Assembly: GCA_037013685.1 (NCBI GenBank)
Contig: CM072890.1
Location: forward strand, 11,981,043-12,045,042
Reading direction: 5' to 3'
From: Acridotheres tristis
Lineage: Eukaryota; Chordata; Aves; Passeriformes; Sturnidae
DNA length: 64,000 nucleotides
Position numbers and translations under genes: made by a program. Below the pieces are notes generated by a model, which worked only from the letters and a program-made list of their open reading frames with translations, did no database searches and was not told the DNA's origin. This document shows positions 11,701 through 24,900 of this stretch, piece by piece (the stretch's first letter is position 1; each line of letters begins with the position of its first letter).

Positions 11701-14700
11701 CTTAGAATATGAGATGACATCAAGGTACACACACTTCTGCTCTGCTGCACACTCAACTCCTTCCTTCCATGCAGAAGTTTTGAGGAAAGGGAACGATTCT
11801 GATGTATCATTCATGACTTACACAGTGCTGAAATGAAGGGCAAATGTAATATGTGCTTCTGCAATGGCTGGTGTACACTGTGGTGTATCTTTTTTTCTCT
11901 TTCCTCTCACAGAGTTCTGGGAGAAGGGTTTGCTGGGTTCTTTATGTTTCTTTATATAGTTGATGAAGTTTTAGATCTTTTCAAAGCTTCTTGATTGCCA
12001 TCTCGGCATGAGTTGGCATGGCAAAAAGCTATGTTTTCTGTTAGCAAAATTCAGAATTCTCTGATCTTACCTGCGCTGCTGAAATATTTATATAATGGTC
12101 ATGAAGCAGTACCTTCCCAAGAACTTCTATGTTATCCTGTTCAAAAATAAAACCATTATGTACCCATAAAACAAACTGCCATAGAGTGGGGAGAACTACT
12201 CTGGGAACAGCACACTTCTTTTTCCTATTAGAAAGTAATTTTTCTCCGCCTCTTTTTTCTTTAGTACTATTCTCTTTGTCTTTCTTGAGCATTTTGAATT
12301 CACTTACTAAATAATAATGTTAAGTGTTTGTTCCAAAATCTTACCCTGAAGACTGACTGAGGCATGCAAAAATAGTTGAAGCGTTTAGGATTTTTCAGTC
12401 TTACTCACTTTTGTAGTGGTGAAGATGAGTTATTTTCTTTTCTAGCCCCATCTCCTGAGATCAGACTCCCAACCATAGTAAGTGTTGAGTTCCTTGCAGC
12501 ACTGAAGTAATTTAACCAATATTAATTCCATGCAACATTCTAATGTGTAAGTAAACACAACCCAGAAATTATGGGCCAAGAGGAAAATGAGTGATCAAAG
12601 GTCACATACTAAGTCAGACATGACTGTGGTCTTTCATGTTTGACATTTTGAAAATTTATGTTAAATTTGCTGCTGTTCAATAAAGTCTGGGGACATTGAA
12701 TAAATTAATTTCATGTCCTCTACAGTTGTTAACAATTTGGATAATGCTCTTAAATTTTCTGCAGTTGTGATATTTTTTATTTTCAATTACAAATCGGAAG
12801 TATTGGCAAGTGAGCAACTCTAGCCTTAATCCCAGTTCCATGCAGATCATGCTGGTTCAATTCAAATAAATCAGCTGAAACCCTAGTAAATAGGAGCTGG
12901 ATTATATTTTGGATTGTTTGGGTTGATTTTTTGAATGGATTTCCTTATTTAAAGCTGAATTTTGTAGTAACTATAGTACTGCAGAATACTTGCCTCTGCT
13001 TCCTGTTGCTCTTCTTACGTGCTGTTACTTTCTAATGATTTAATGTAAAGTGATGTCCACGGTATGAGTCCTGAGACAGTGCTGCTCCCTTCATGTCTGC
13101 AAGAAGGGAAGAGAGATGAACATTTATAATTGCCTATCAAACTTAATAGATCAGTTTAAAGGGAGTCTGTCTTCCTGGTCACGTAGAGAGGCTCTCCTGG
13201 ATTAAAAGGGTCCACTACATTTGATTTGTTCCATGGTTTAGATTGCGGTCAACTTTGTGAAGAGGTTGTTGTTCAGTCATATAAAGTCTAATAATTCCTT
13301 AAAGAGATTCTTTGAAAGGCACAGAGAAGAATTAGTGAAGCTGTCTCCTCTATTCCTTTCTCCCCTCCCCCGCCAAATCCTGTTGTTGTGATTAAATTAT
13401 TTTTCAAAATCTCATTCACTGCAGGTAGTAAGCCTGCACCACTCTATGGGGCTGCTCTGTGTCTGTGATTTGAGACTGAGTCCCAAGTCCTCAGAATTGT
13501 TGAGGTGACCATGTATAATTCGAAGTGACTCAGTGACGTTAGTAGTTCGTTCTCATTAACCATTTTTGAAGCAGGGAGATGGTATTACCTTCATGTGCTG
13601 GGAGGAAGAGGGGTGGTGAGGCAGAAATAAGTGTAAAGGCATTTAGGTGCCCAGTTAAACCAGTAGAAAATGAGCACCTAAATACCTGTGGAAAGTCCAG
13701 GTATTCCTTACTATAGGGAGAAGCAGCAGACAGGTATTATAAATCTCTGGAGGTTTCCTATGCTTCTAGTTGCAATGAACAAATCTGTGAAGAATGCCTC
13801 CATCAGAGCAGGAGGGTCTTGTAATGGGAGGTTGAACAGTTCTGTCTGCTCTAAGAGAAGATTAAATCACTCTTTTCTCCTTAATTTTCTATGGTAGAAA
13901 GGAATCAAATATTACTTTTTCTCTTTGCAAACTACAACTTTTGGGTTTGCTTTTTTCCCTACTTCACATGAAAATACCCCAGTGGTTGTTGGTGTTTCTG
14001 AGAACTTGGAGTCATTACCTTGTGTGGGTGAGCATTCTGGTGTAGTTTTCATACCAAAAAAGCTGCATGCAGCAGGATTACTCTTTGAACCAGAGTGTTA
14101 ACTGGGCGATTTGGGTCACATCCGTCACCCAAACGTGAGGCAGTCTGCTTGCACTTATAAAAAAGAACAAATGTTTGGTCTGGAGGTCAGGATTTTTGGA
14201 TTCACAGTGCACTTAGTTAGATCAAGGTCTCATCTGGGGTTAAAATCAATATTGCAAATTGCAGCTTAAATGGCAAAGAATATGTTTCCATCTATGTAAT
14301 ATTTTTGGTACAGTAGTCTTAATGTATAACTAGGTCAGTTCCATTAAGATGTTATTTCATTAAGGGACCATAACTGCAACTGGAATTTGGCCACTAGATG
14401 AATTTTTTTTTTTTTTTTTTTCCTTTGGCCTAATACAGCTGTACAGACATGCATCACTCTTGGATGCTGCTCACTTGGGTAGTTCTGCTTTAGAACAACT
14501 CAGTGATCAGACAGTGCACTCTGCAAGGAAGTTTGAAGGAAATCAGTAAAAAATATATGTCTGTAGGGAATGCTTCTGGTTTTGAACTGTCACAAGGATA
14601 CCTGTCAAAGTAGTACAGTAAAGCACTTGGACATTTAACTTAGAAACACAGACGTTCAGTTTAATGCACTTGTACAGGTACATATGCAAGTAGCGTATTT

Positions 14701-16054
14701 AGCAGTAGAGCCTTCAGGCTCTCTTTCAAAAGGAACGTGAGACAAAACATCTGACTTTGAGGAGCTTTGCTACACGTTTTGTAATGTGACAAATCTGAGC
14801 AGAGTTGACCATAAAAGACTTTAAAAGTCTTGGAATAAGGAGATGAAAGCATTGGTCAGAAGAAGGGACTTTTTCTGCATTCATGCTGGCTAAGGTACAT
14901 GTCTGTCCCCAAGCATGGTGCATGCAGGAGTGGCAGATGAGGAAGAAAGGGAAAGTAATCTCAAAATCTTGAAAAATAAGGAAGACTGTGGGATGGCTTT
15001 TATGTAATCCTCTGTGAGGATTAATTTCTTATGCACAACAGTCATACTGAGCTTTGTAGCTGAGCGTGATACCATTTACAAAGCGTGTCTCTGTCTGCTG
15101 GTGGCTGGACTATAGGTTCAGTCATCTGACTCTCCTCACTGTTGAGCCAGAACGGGCTGTGCACAAACTGGGAATGTTTATTTTCTGTTTCATCCCCACT
15201 GCCCTTTCTCCTAAGGGCATCACCCAGCACTGCCATGCTGCACAGAGCACAATCTGCTTTTCTCCACTTGCAGTGCAGAGCTGGGGAGGACAAACAGCCT
15301 AAGCTATAGGCAGGCGAGGAGCTCCAGCCCTCTCTTGGCTGTGGGGGCCTTAAAAAGCCCCAGCTTGCCAACAAGGATCTGCTCTGTGTTTGTGGAGGAA
15401 GTCTGGGGAGAGAGAAGTCATAACTGGGCAGCAGCTGCTCTGTATGACTTGCTTCCCTGGAAACCTGGCAGCTCTCCAAGTCAAAATCTGAGCAGGAGTT
15501 AAACTGCTCGGAGCATTAATTCCCCGTATAGTCATCAGCCTGCTCTCTCCTCCCTGCTCCCAGCAGAGAGGGAAGCAGTTCAGCTCAGCAGAAGTGAAGA
15601 GCCCTCTGCCCATGCAGCTTTGGAGGGCTCCTGCTGGCAGCAGAGGCAGGGCAGACATCCAGCACCGTGGGCTTTGTCTGCACGATCTGCTGCTGGCAGC
15701 AAGCAGGGGAGCCAGGACCTCGGCAAGTGACTCTTAACATCTCCTGTGGGCCCTGTCACTGGACACAGCCTGATCTTATGAGAAGTTAAGCACTGCGTGT
15801 AAAAGGTTTTTTTGTGACTGTATTGATATTTGGGAATTCCTGTTTACATGGAAGGCTTTCCTGTGAGTTTCCAGTCATGTGTAAGCATCCTAGGACAACC
15901 TTCTACTGCCTCTGGAGTGACTTGGATATCCTCCCCTCTCTCTCCCCCTGGTATGCCACATGAGCACAATTTTCTTGGCAGCTTTTCAGGACTTCCCAGC
16001 TCATTATTGGGTCCTCTTAAAGTTGCAAAAATCAGTTTTATGTGCCTTGAATAT

Positions 16055-16439
16055 TGTGGGACACATATTGAGAAAGTAAGAAAATTACAGCCTGAAAAAT
16101 ATTCCAGGCTGGAGCTTCTCAGCTCTGTTCCCAGCTGATAAGCTGGTCCAGCTCAAGGCCAGGGAGAATTTCTCCCAGGGTGATAATTTAGTAAAAATAA
16201 AAAGGAATTAATAACAAGATAGAACACCTGTTGTGGTGTGTGACCAGGCCCTGGCAATGGGGTGTCTTCTCTCTGAACCAATCACCTTTTCTCTACTCTG
16301 GGAGTTGCAGTCATGCTATAAAACCAAGTGTGTTTCTGAATAAACTTGGCTCTTTCTTCCTGTCATGGAAGATGACCATGTAGCTGTGCATCTTATTTCT
16401 GCTGCACTTAAAGGGTTAAAACCCCTTTCCACGGCTACA
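16055..16439 (+). mobile_element. Solo LTR, class II ERV, related but distinct subfamily
   Basis: The element runs from TGTGGGACAC to CGGCTACA and is bounded by a perfect 6-bp target-site duplication GAATAT (16049-16054 and 16440-16445). It has a textbook LTR promoter: CCAAT at 16278-16282, TATAAAA at 16317-16323 and AATAAA at 16339-16344. Its left half resembles the 1750 and 27539 LTRs (shared ATTCCAG..CTGGA, TCTCAGCTC..TTCCCAG and TCTCCCAGGGTGA blocks), while the right half differs. At 385 bp it has the same length as those copies. No internal retroviral sequence remains. Confidence 0.85.
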
Positions 16440-16445
16440 GAATAT

Positions 16446-19400
16446 TTATACACAGAATGTTTTGAATCTTCCTGTTTTAATAATGATTTAATCTGGGAAT
16501 TTTTTTAAGCACCTTTCAAATTGTCCTGTTTACTTCTTGCTGGTTTTTGTAACAGTTTTGTCTTCAGTTTTCAGTTAATGTACAACATGAGTCACAAATT
16601 CCAAAATATTTCAAAGCGGAAAAAATAAAATTTCTACCTGTTGGCAAGTGAAGAGAGTTAATCTGGAAAAGAATCAATATCTGTTGAAGAAATACTGATG
16701 TTTATTTTGTCAAGATACATTAAAAAGCAGTCTAAAATTAAACAAGAGTCAATCCTACAGCCACTCTGTGCTTACAAGTTCTCTGCCTCCAGAGGCAGTA
16801 ACAACAGCAGCCCAGACAGTTTCTTGAGGCTTTTCCTGCTCTTCTGTGCCCTCTGTTTTTGATCACCTAACCAAGGCTTGTGAATAGTGCCAAATCAAAT
16901 AGTACAGCATCTCCATAAGTCTGCTCTTGGAAGCTAAGGAATTCAGCAGTTGAAGTGCAATGCTAGATACAAAAGAAGCAATTATAGTGAACTTCCAGGA
17001 GTTTAGTAACTTTAATCTTTGTATAACCTATTTTTTGAGGCTTCTTTTATAACTGTACTTCTGCTTTCTGTATGCTTTATCCACAAAATTTTAGTCTATA
17101 TAATCTTGCCAAAAAATCGGATTTTTACTTTTTTTTTTTTTAAGGTTCTGAAGTGCCATACAAAGTTGGAAGCCTATTTCTGTGCAGACAGGTGCTGGTA
17201 ACTGCAGCTCAGTGTTGGCTGGTGAGAGAGAACCTTTGCAGAAGGAACCACAGCAGGGATTTTGACTACAGAACACCACCTTTGCAAGTATTTCTCATCC
17301 TTCAGACTTATGCAGAAACCTTCTCTAGTGTTCAGTCCTTTTTACTTAGTAACAACTGAGAAAATATCTGCTGTAAAACCCTACAGGTTTTCATGCTTTA
17401 GACATGAAATAAATTAGTGTGGTAATGACATTGTTTAGAATGAAAGTAAGAAAACGTGAATTTCTGTTCATTGAATTGCAGTGTGGGCACAATCTGAAGT
17501 AAAATTCATCTCACGGTGATCAGCCATCAAAAATCTGCTCTCCATTTAATGTTCAGGAGCACAAAGAGGAGCTTTGCCCAAAATGAAACTATTTTTAGAT
17601 ATACATTAGTGAACAGCCACACTCTCTCGGGGTCTAGAAAGTCGGAGTCCATTTGCAGTGATTTAACATGCTGCTTGCTTAAATTCTAGGTGAGGGGGCA
17701 GGGAAAATCTAACTTGAAACTCGATTACAGCATGACAAGATTAGGGGAATAAATGAGCAAAATCGATTTCGCATTTACTGATCTTCCTTGTAAAGTTTAC
17801 CCTTTTAACTTTGTATGTATTTCTTCTTGTTTCATAAAGAAGCCATGGTTTATTGATACCCATGTGACCTAGACCTTCCACACCGTGCCTGTTTGTTCCA
17901 TCATGCCACTGTGTGCAGGAGGGGAAAGCTGTTCTTTGCCTGGCTTTAATAAGGTAAAACTTCTGTCTGTTTTCTGTGTGGTTTCAGTCATTTGTACCTT
18001 GGAATACTTGACTATCATGATAAATGTAAAAATGGTTGAAGATTTCCACTTTTATGTGAAATTTAATGAAGTAGCTTTTGATGGTAGTGAGCTCTAAGAA
18101 CCACTAATTCAAACCAAAAAATCCTTTTTTAAATCGTGCAGGGATTTCCCCCTTGTTATTTTACTGTGTAGGCTCAAGTCTTCACTACAGTAGATCAATA
18201 AAGAACTTGTTTGCATTAACAGGGCTAACATTACACTTGATGTAGGTGCCTGGCTGTATACAGAGGTCACTTGCACTGGAAATGCATGAAAGAAATCAAA
18301 TATTTTACTTGCTTTGCTTGACTCTAGGGACAACTTCAATATGTAAAAAATTACTCCTTTTCCCTCCAGGGACTCAGTTCTTAATTGTAGCCACTAGAGC
18401 TTTGTTTTATTGTCTCTGTGAGGTTTGTAGGAGTTATAATAATAATCCTAGATTTCATTTTATTATTAGGCTAACTGCAAAAAGTCAGTCTATTTGTCTT
18501 GGAAGTTTTACTTCACAACAGCAGAGTCAAATTAATTTCCCAGTTATTCATTCAGAGGTGCAGGAGAGGAGGGGAAGAAACTGTTTAGCTCCTGAGATCC
18601 TGTCTGATTAAAGCTAAAGAACACAGGCCATATTTGGGCCTCGGGATGCAGCTACTTGATTCAGGGTAGAATTGGTAGAATGAATTTTTAACATTTTATT
18701 TTGCAAGGCTCCTTGAAATGTGTAAAAAATAGTATTCTGAGGAATCTTTGTAGTTCTGTGGAAACCCAGTGTATTTTTTACTCAAATATTTCACATGTGG
18801 GAGTGTTTTTTTATTTAATAATTTTATGTTTTAAAGAAACAAGTTTCTAGCTTGGAGTTTTACTAAAAAATAAAATCTACCCACATGCACTCACATGGGC
18901 TGTCAACCAGGTGATATTTTCTAGTCTTTTCCAGACATTTTCTTTCTGTCTTAGGAGAAGTAGGATATATTGAAAAGAGAAGAATAAGTAAAATAATTCT
19001 ACTTTGCTTTGGAAAGCAACCTTTTGTAATGTGTAATCCTATGTTACCACTTCCTTGAAAAAGTTTCTTTTACCTAAAATAAACTTTCTGAAATAACTTT
19101 CACCATTTGGGGTGCTTTCAACACATTGTAGGACAGAGTTTTTCTTCTTCTCTTCCAATAATGCTTTGCACCATGCTGTGACTTGAACTTTATTTTCACA
19201 TGTTGTGGGAGCACCTGAAATCCCTTGCCAATCCACTTTTCTCTCCAAATCCTTGGAAGAGAATTGACAGAAAAGCAGGATACCCATACAGGTATGTGTC
19301 CTGGTGTTCAGCTGGGCTCAAACCCATGGCAGTGTGTTAAAATACATTCATAGAGTAATTAGGGTATAACAATGGTAGATGGTGAGATAGGATAGGCTGC

Positions 19401-21236
19401 AAATGAAGCTTTTTTGATATCATTTCTTTGAGAGAAATGATGATTTTACATCAGATTTACAAGAAAGTGGTGAAAGTTCTGGTGGTGAAGGAACAGATCA
19501 ATTATATTTCATGATATAAAATATATTGTTGGGTTTGGGTTTTTTTAATTGCAAACTGGGTAGGAACTCAGCCCAGGGAAAACATTTAGAAATGGAAGGA
19601 AAATGTAGAATCCAGACATAACCATAACCTGTGTGTGGTGAAGATGTTTGTTCTACAGTCTACATGTGGAAAAAATCTGTTTGGTTTAATCTGATTTGGG
19701 ATAAATGCTAAGGCATTCTTCACATTGTGCAATTGTTGTTTTTACTGAAGCAGTTTAGCTATAAATTTGCAAAATCCTGAACTCAGTGTTTGTGAATTCA
19801 GCATTTCGTGTGAGCAATCCAAAATAAGCTTGCTCAATGGAAATATTGTTATGTCTTTCACTGATGGATGTCTTTCCTGAAATTGGAGTTCATATTAACC
19901 CTCATTATGTTCAAAGAGAAAGAAAAAAATTAAAAGCCTGATCCTACAGTTCCAATTTCTTTGAATGAAGAACAGCATGGTTTGGTCTTTATATAGCAAC
20001 AGTTAATGTTATAGATTCTTGCATTCACCTTGAGCAATTATATGGTTTAATGTTTATGCAGCAAATTATTAGGTTTGGCAATGACTCAGTCGTCAAGATT
20101 AGTTTTACACCAAATTGCTTGCAGATACCAAATGACAGGTTTTGTAATGAAAGGTTGCAATTATTTCTAATTTCTTCAGTAGTAGTCACAAATCACTGAT
20201 GCTGATTCTGCCATTTGTACGTGGCTTTCTAGAATAATATCCTGGTGTGTCTGCCTTACCAGTCTTTTATTCTGTTTACAAAATTGAATAAATCAGGTAA
20301 AGTTACAAGTGTGCAGGAGAAAATTTCACATAAATTATTACTGCATGATCAGTGTGGGTGTTTTGGGTTTGGTTCTTTTCACAATAGTTATTTCTTATTA
20401 TTTATTTTCCCTTGCTTGTTGATGATGTTTGTTATTCCACATGCACCCCCTGTTCTGAATAATTAGAGTGAGCTGCAAAAATGGCTAATTAGTCATGGGA
20501 CAGTGTTACCCTGGTGTGAGTATTCTGCCCCTGGTTCTGCAGGTAGCTTGGTCAGCCCTGGCTCAGGGATCTGTGCATTCTGTGCTGTTCTGTGCAGCAA
20601 AAGTGCTTCCAGTCTTCCCAAGCTTCTGAACTTATTCAATCCACAGAGGCTTTTCACTTTGCCAAGCTCATATAATCTCCTTATCGCAGTCAGTCTCACA
20701 CAAGTAACACCATGACTTATCCTTATGCTGTCCTGGCCAACATTAATGTATTCTTTCAAAAGAAAACAGCTTCTAATTGCCTAAGCTGTATGTGAGCTAT
20801 TGAGCACCAGGTACTACTGCTATTGCAAGTATTTCATGGCTTTCTGATACCATGAGTATGGAAAAATAAAAAACATGTAAAATCCCCTTTGGTTTATTTT
20901 GTATTTGAACAATTTACTGCAACAGCACTGTCTGCAACAATACTAACTGGGATTGTAATGCAACTTTCTGATCAATGTTTTTGTTTATGGTCCATGTCTA
21001 ACCGCATTTTACCAAGGACAAAACTACTGCCAGAGAAAGCATCTAAAATCACACAAACTATTCTTTTCATTGAAGGCTTTTTTCATCTTATCTAAAGGTT
21101 TTGGTCAAAGCTGTTTTAGATGCTTACACATGTGCAGATCAGTACTTGCAGGTGGATGGTGAGGCTATTCTGCACTGTACGAATATGTGATAACCTAAAT
21201 CTTCAGTATGATCTGTCCAGAGCAGGACACAAAGAT
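16446..21236. other. Gene-poor AT-rich flank
   Basis: Between the third LTR and the CR1 fragment I recognise no gene or repeat. The longest open frames are about 120 codons and show no family resemblance. Confidence 0.5.
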
Positions 21237-21627
21237 GCTGAGAGGGCTGGAGCACCTCTCTTTCAGCCTGAGAGAATTGGGGTTGTTCAGCCTGGAGAAG
21301 AGAAGGCTTCAGGGATAGCTTCCAGCAGCCTCCCAGTGCCTAATGGGGTTACAAGAGAGCTGCAGAGGGACTTGTACAAGGACATGAAATGACAGTACAA
21401 GGGCGAGTGGCTGCACACTGCCAGAGGCCAGGCTTAGATGAGGTATTGGGAAGAATTCTTTACTGTGGAGGTGGTGAAGCCCTGGCACAGGTTACTCAGA
21501 GAAGCTGTGGCTGCCCCATCCCTGGAAATGTTCCAGGCCAGGTTGGATGGGGCTCTGAGCAGCCTGGTCCTGTGGAAGTGTCCCTGCCCATGGCAGGAGG
21601 TTTGGAACAAGATGATCTTTAAGGTCC
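21237..21627 (+). mobile_element. CR1 LINE fragment (5'-truncated 3' end)
   Basis: The sequence carries the characteristic 3' region of avian CR1 non-LTR retrotransposons: CTGGAGCACCTCTC, then CAGCCTGGAGAAGAGAAGGC, later GAATTCTTTACTGTG, CCCTGGCACAGGTT and GATGATCTTTAAGGTCC. It is in the + orientation and heavily 5'-truncated, as most CR1 copies are. It stops right after AAGGTCC and lacks the usual terminal ATTCTATGA-type repeats, suggesting interruption by the adjoining repeat or a deletion. No reverse-transcriptase frame remains. Confidence 0.9.
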
Positions 21628-21634
21628 TCGATGG

Positions 21635-21965
21635 GGATATTCCTCCTTCCCCAGCAGTACAGGGAGTCAGGCAATGGGGGCCATGGTCAGTTCATCACAC
21701 ATTGTTTTTCCCTCTGCTCACTCAGGAAGAAGAGTCCTTCCCCTGCTCCAGCCTGGGGTCCCCTTCCATGGGACACAGTTCTTCATGAACTTCTCCAATG
21801 TGAGTCCATCCCATGGGCAACAGTTCTCCACAAATTGCTGCAATGTGGGTCGTTCTCCCACAGGATGCATTCCCTCAGGAACAGCCTGCTCCCATCTAAG
21901 TCCCCAGGGAGTCACGAGTCCTACCAGGAAATCTGCTCCAGCCTGGCCAGCCCAAAACATTCCAT
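21635..21965. repeat. Avian interspersed repeat with degenerate internal units, probably ERV-derived
   Basis: Immediately after the CR1 fragment is a GC-richer block with several diverged units of about 45 bp built on CAGTTCTTCATGAACTTCTCC..., CCATGGG and CAATGTG-type words, ending near GCCTGGCCAGCCCAAAACATT. I recall a similar abundant repeat in bird genomes, probably LTR-derived, but cannot name the family with certainty. Several open frames cross it on both strands, as expected for a repeat without stops; none looks like a real protein. Confidence 0.45.
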
Positions 21966-24900
21966 GACTTAGACATCTCATGTTCTTTCATATTTTAGTT
22001 ACTTGCAGGGAGTAGCATAACCAATGACACTTGGTACAATATCGTAGAGTTAAAGCAAAACCTCATGTGGAGAGCACCCTCAGGAAGCTTTCATGCATTT
22101 CTTCTTTTCTTACCTGAAAGTTTTGTGATGGTGCCCCCACAGCCCCCAGAGATGGAATGTTTGTGCTCCATTTGTTTGTCCAGTACAGGTATTCTTCTAA
22201 ATGAAAAGTAGAAATTAAGACTGCTGCAAAAATCTTCTAAGTCCTGCTCTATCATTCTTGCAATATTGTATAAACATATTAAAAAAAAATTCTATTTTCC
22301 TTAAAAATTTGTGAAAAACTACACCAATATTATCCTTGTATAAATCACAGTATTGGGGCCAAGCTTCTTTAACTTTCCAACAATTCTCAGATGAAGAGTA
22401 ATAGAAAATAAGGTGACAACAATGAATGTTCAATAAAAAAGCTGACTGTCCTCAATCACTTTGGGTTTCTTTATGCTCAGCTTTTGTATTTGCAAACATG
22501 GCAAATTTTAATGTTACTTGATTGAAATAATTTGAAAAAGTTTTTATTTTAAGCAGTGCTTTTTAGTTTATTTTTATATGTGCACTAAGTATTTTCTCAG
22601 AATTTCATCTTTTTTCTGTTGAGAGGGAAAATGTTTATATCCTTAAGTAAAGGAGTCGCAGAGTATAGAAAATAAAGAAACATGTGGCATTTCTTGGGAA
22701 TGCAGTTTCTTCTGTCAGATTTGGGATTCTGAGAAGGGAAAAGAGGAGGAAAAAGAGGAAAGTCTGAGACAGCCAATTCCTTCCCATCTGTGACAATCAC
22801 TTATAAGCAAGTAAGACATGTCTGCTTTAGCAGCCAAACTTTGGTATCTGCAGTCCAATGCTGCTACACTGGAGCAGCATTGTCAAAAAATCTGTCAGTA
22901 CCCTGACAGGGGCAGTGGTAGGCACTGATGACCAGACTACAGAAAAACTTTCCTGAGGTATACCAAAGCCAGCAGTATGTGCTGAACATGGTAGTGTAAG
23001 CAATCTTCTGGCTATTTAGCACAATAGGATGAATTTTAGGAATGCATTACAGAACCTGGCTCTTCCTGATGGAAAAAGAATCTCTTATGCTGCCTGGGAA
23101 GGGAGAGAACAGCAAAGCATTTAACAAAATATTTTTGGGAGACAGCAACCTTGTTTCTTCAGCATATTTTATTTGCTCCAGACTTGCAGTGGCAGCTTCA
23201 CTCCATGGCACCTTGGTGCTGTGTAGCTGATGTGAGACACTACATTAAATATAAAATAGGTTGGAAGGCTTGCAATTGCTTGCAGATGGGATACATCTCC
23301 ATGTATGACCACACTGAGTCAGTATTACCAGGCCTTTGGCAAGCATTTCAGACCCTTTGGTGTTTTGATTTTTTTTTTTTTTCACTGCTGCCAGTTGGTT
23401 TGTGCTCCTACATGTTCTGTGTTATACCAGACAGCCTCTGCTGATGGTCAGGATTGAGTGTATTTGTCACTGTACTGCAAAGGGAGCAATTTTAGACTCA
23501 GGTTTTTGCAATATGAATAAGGAAGGTATAAAGCTGACTAGAGTTGTAAGTCCAGAGCTTTATTCCTTCTGTATTATGGTAATTTTATTTTTGGGCAAGT
23601 ATTTTTCCACCTCTCTGCAGTCAGTTGTTTATAAAACAATCTCACTTCTAAGTGAATATCAGCAGTGGGTGAGATGATGTCTGTATGATTTTGAAAGTAC
23701 ATATAATAATCAATAGAGATTTAATTACCCTCAATTTAATTCTCGTTTTGATTACTTCTCAAATATTGCCATAATTTTTGTCAGCTTCTTTTTGATATCT
23801 GTTTGGGTCAGGCAGAAATAGAGAGGTATCAGTAGAGAACAAAGGAGGATGCTGACTGTCTCTTCCCATCACTTTCTTGTGTGTAGGTTTTGTTCATGAG
23901 GATGAACACCTGTCACACAGCAGAGCTGTAAATACTGCAGAATTTTCTCTCTTAAAGCTGGATGGTTTCAATTATATTATTTTGAGATGTTGAGTGGCAA
24001 GAGGACTGTGTCCTTCTAATGAGACTTCCTTTTAACAACTTTGCCCATCTCCAGAAACACTAATCCCAAAGTATCAGACTTTTCTTAATCCAGAGATAAA
24101 ACAGTTTTCTGAAAGGCATGCAGCCTGCAATTAACTTTTACCTTTACTTTTATATTTTTGTAGAAGAATCAAACTTTCTAACATAGTCTTGACAGCCTGA
24201 GTCATTTGATGGGGTCCTTCAAGGTAAAAAGGTCATGAAACATCACAGAAAAAGAAGACTTCTTCAAAAACCCTAAACCTTAACCTTTGCTAGAACTATA
24301 CTTCTTTCACTTCCCAAGAAGAAACATGTGCTTCAAAATGAAATATTTCTATCATGTAGTAATAAACTAGTGTCACAAATGGAACAGGTGTAAAATTGTT
24401 CAACAATTCTGTTCTTTTTTAAAGTCTGCATTGGGGAAGGTCCATAACTAAAATTTTTTTGGTTTTTGGTTTTGTTTTTTTCTGTACCCTATTCTTTGAT
24501 CCAGTTTGTTCCCAAATCCCTTGTATATAAGAGAGATTACTCGGGGCTTTTGTTTAAGTAGTAGCCATAATATCAAGAGAATTTGCAAAGGTGGACTTAA
24601 TTACACAATTATTAGGATCCACCAGATGCCAATTAAACTCATACTAATGTGTGTGATTTCAAACACCAAACCTTGCTGCAGATCCCAATGCTTCACTGCA
24701 GCTCTGGCAGGAATTAAATCTTGATCCTATTGCTGTGAGTGGGGATTGGCTGCATTAATGTCACTGCTCAGACTCTGAGCTAATCATTATCAGCCGTAGC
24801 ATCTTTTCAAGCAGAAGAGTGACAATTATAGAAATTCTTTTAATAAAAGGGAAATTATATAAATAAAATTTCTATGACAACTATGGCAGCTTACCTGAGT

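Larger units (their letters stand above)
2142..16048. other. Gene-poor AT-rich flank
   Basis: Apart from the inverted repeats and the TATC tract listed separately, I see only unique-looking AT-rich sequence. Short A/T runs occur near 10770 and 14404. A palindrome-rich stretch at 8080-8310 is noted among the findings, and 15080-15730 is a GC-richer pocket without a recognisable product. Confidence 0.5.

Noticed and set aside
21438..21981. Overlapping frames of about 80-116 codons
   Set aside because: They run through the CR1 fragment and the adjacent interspersed repeat, with no continuous reverse-transcriptase or other domain.
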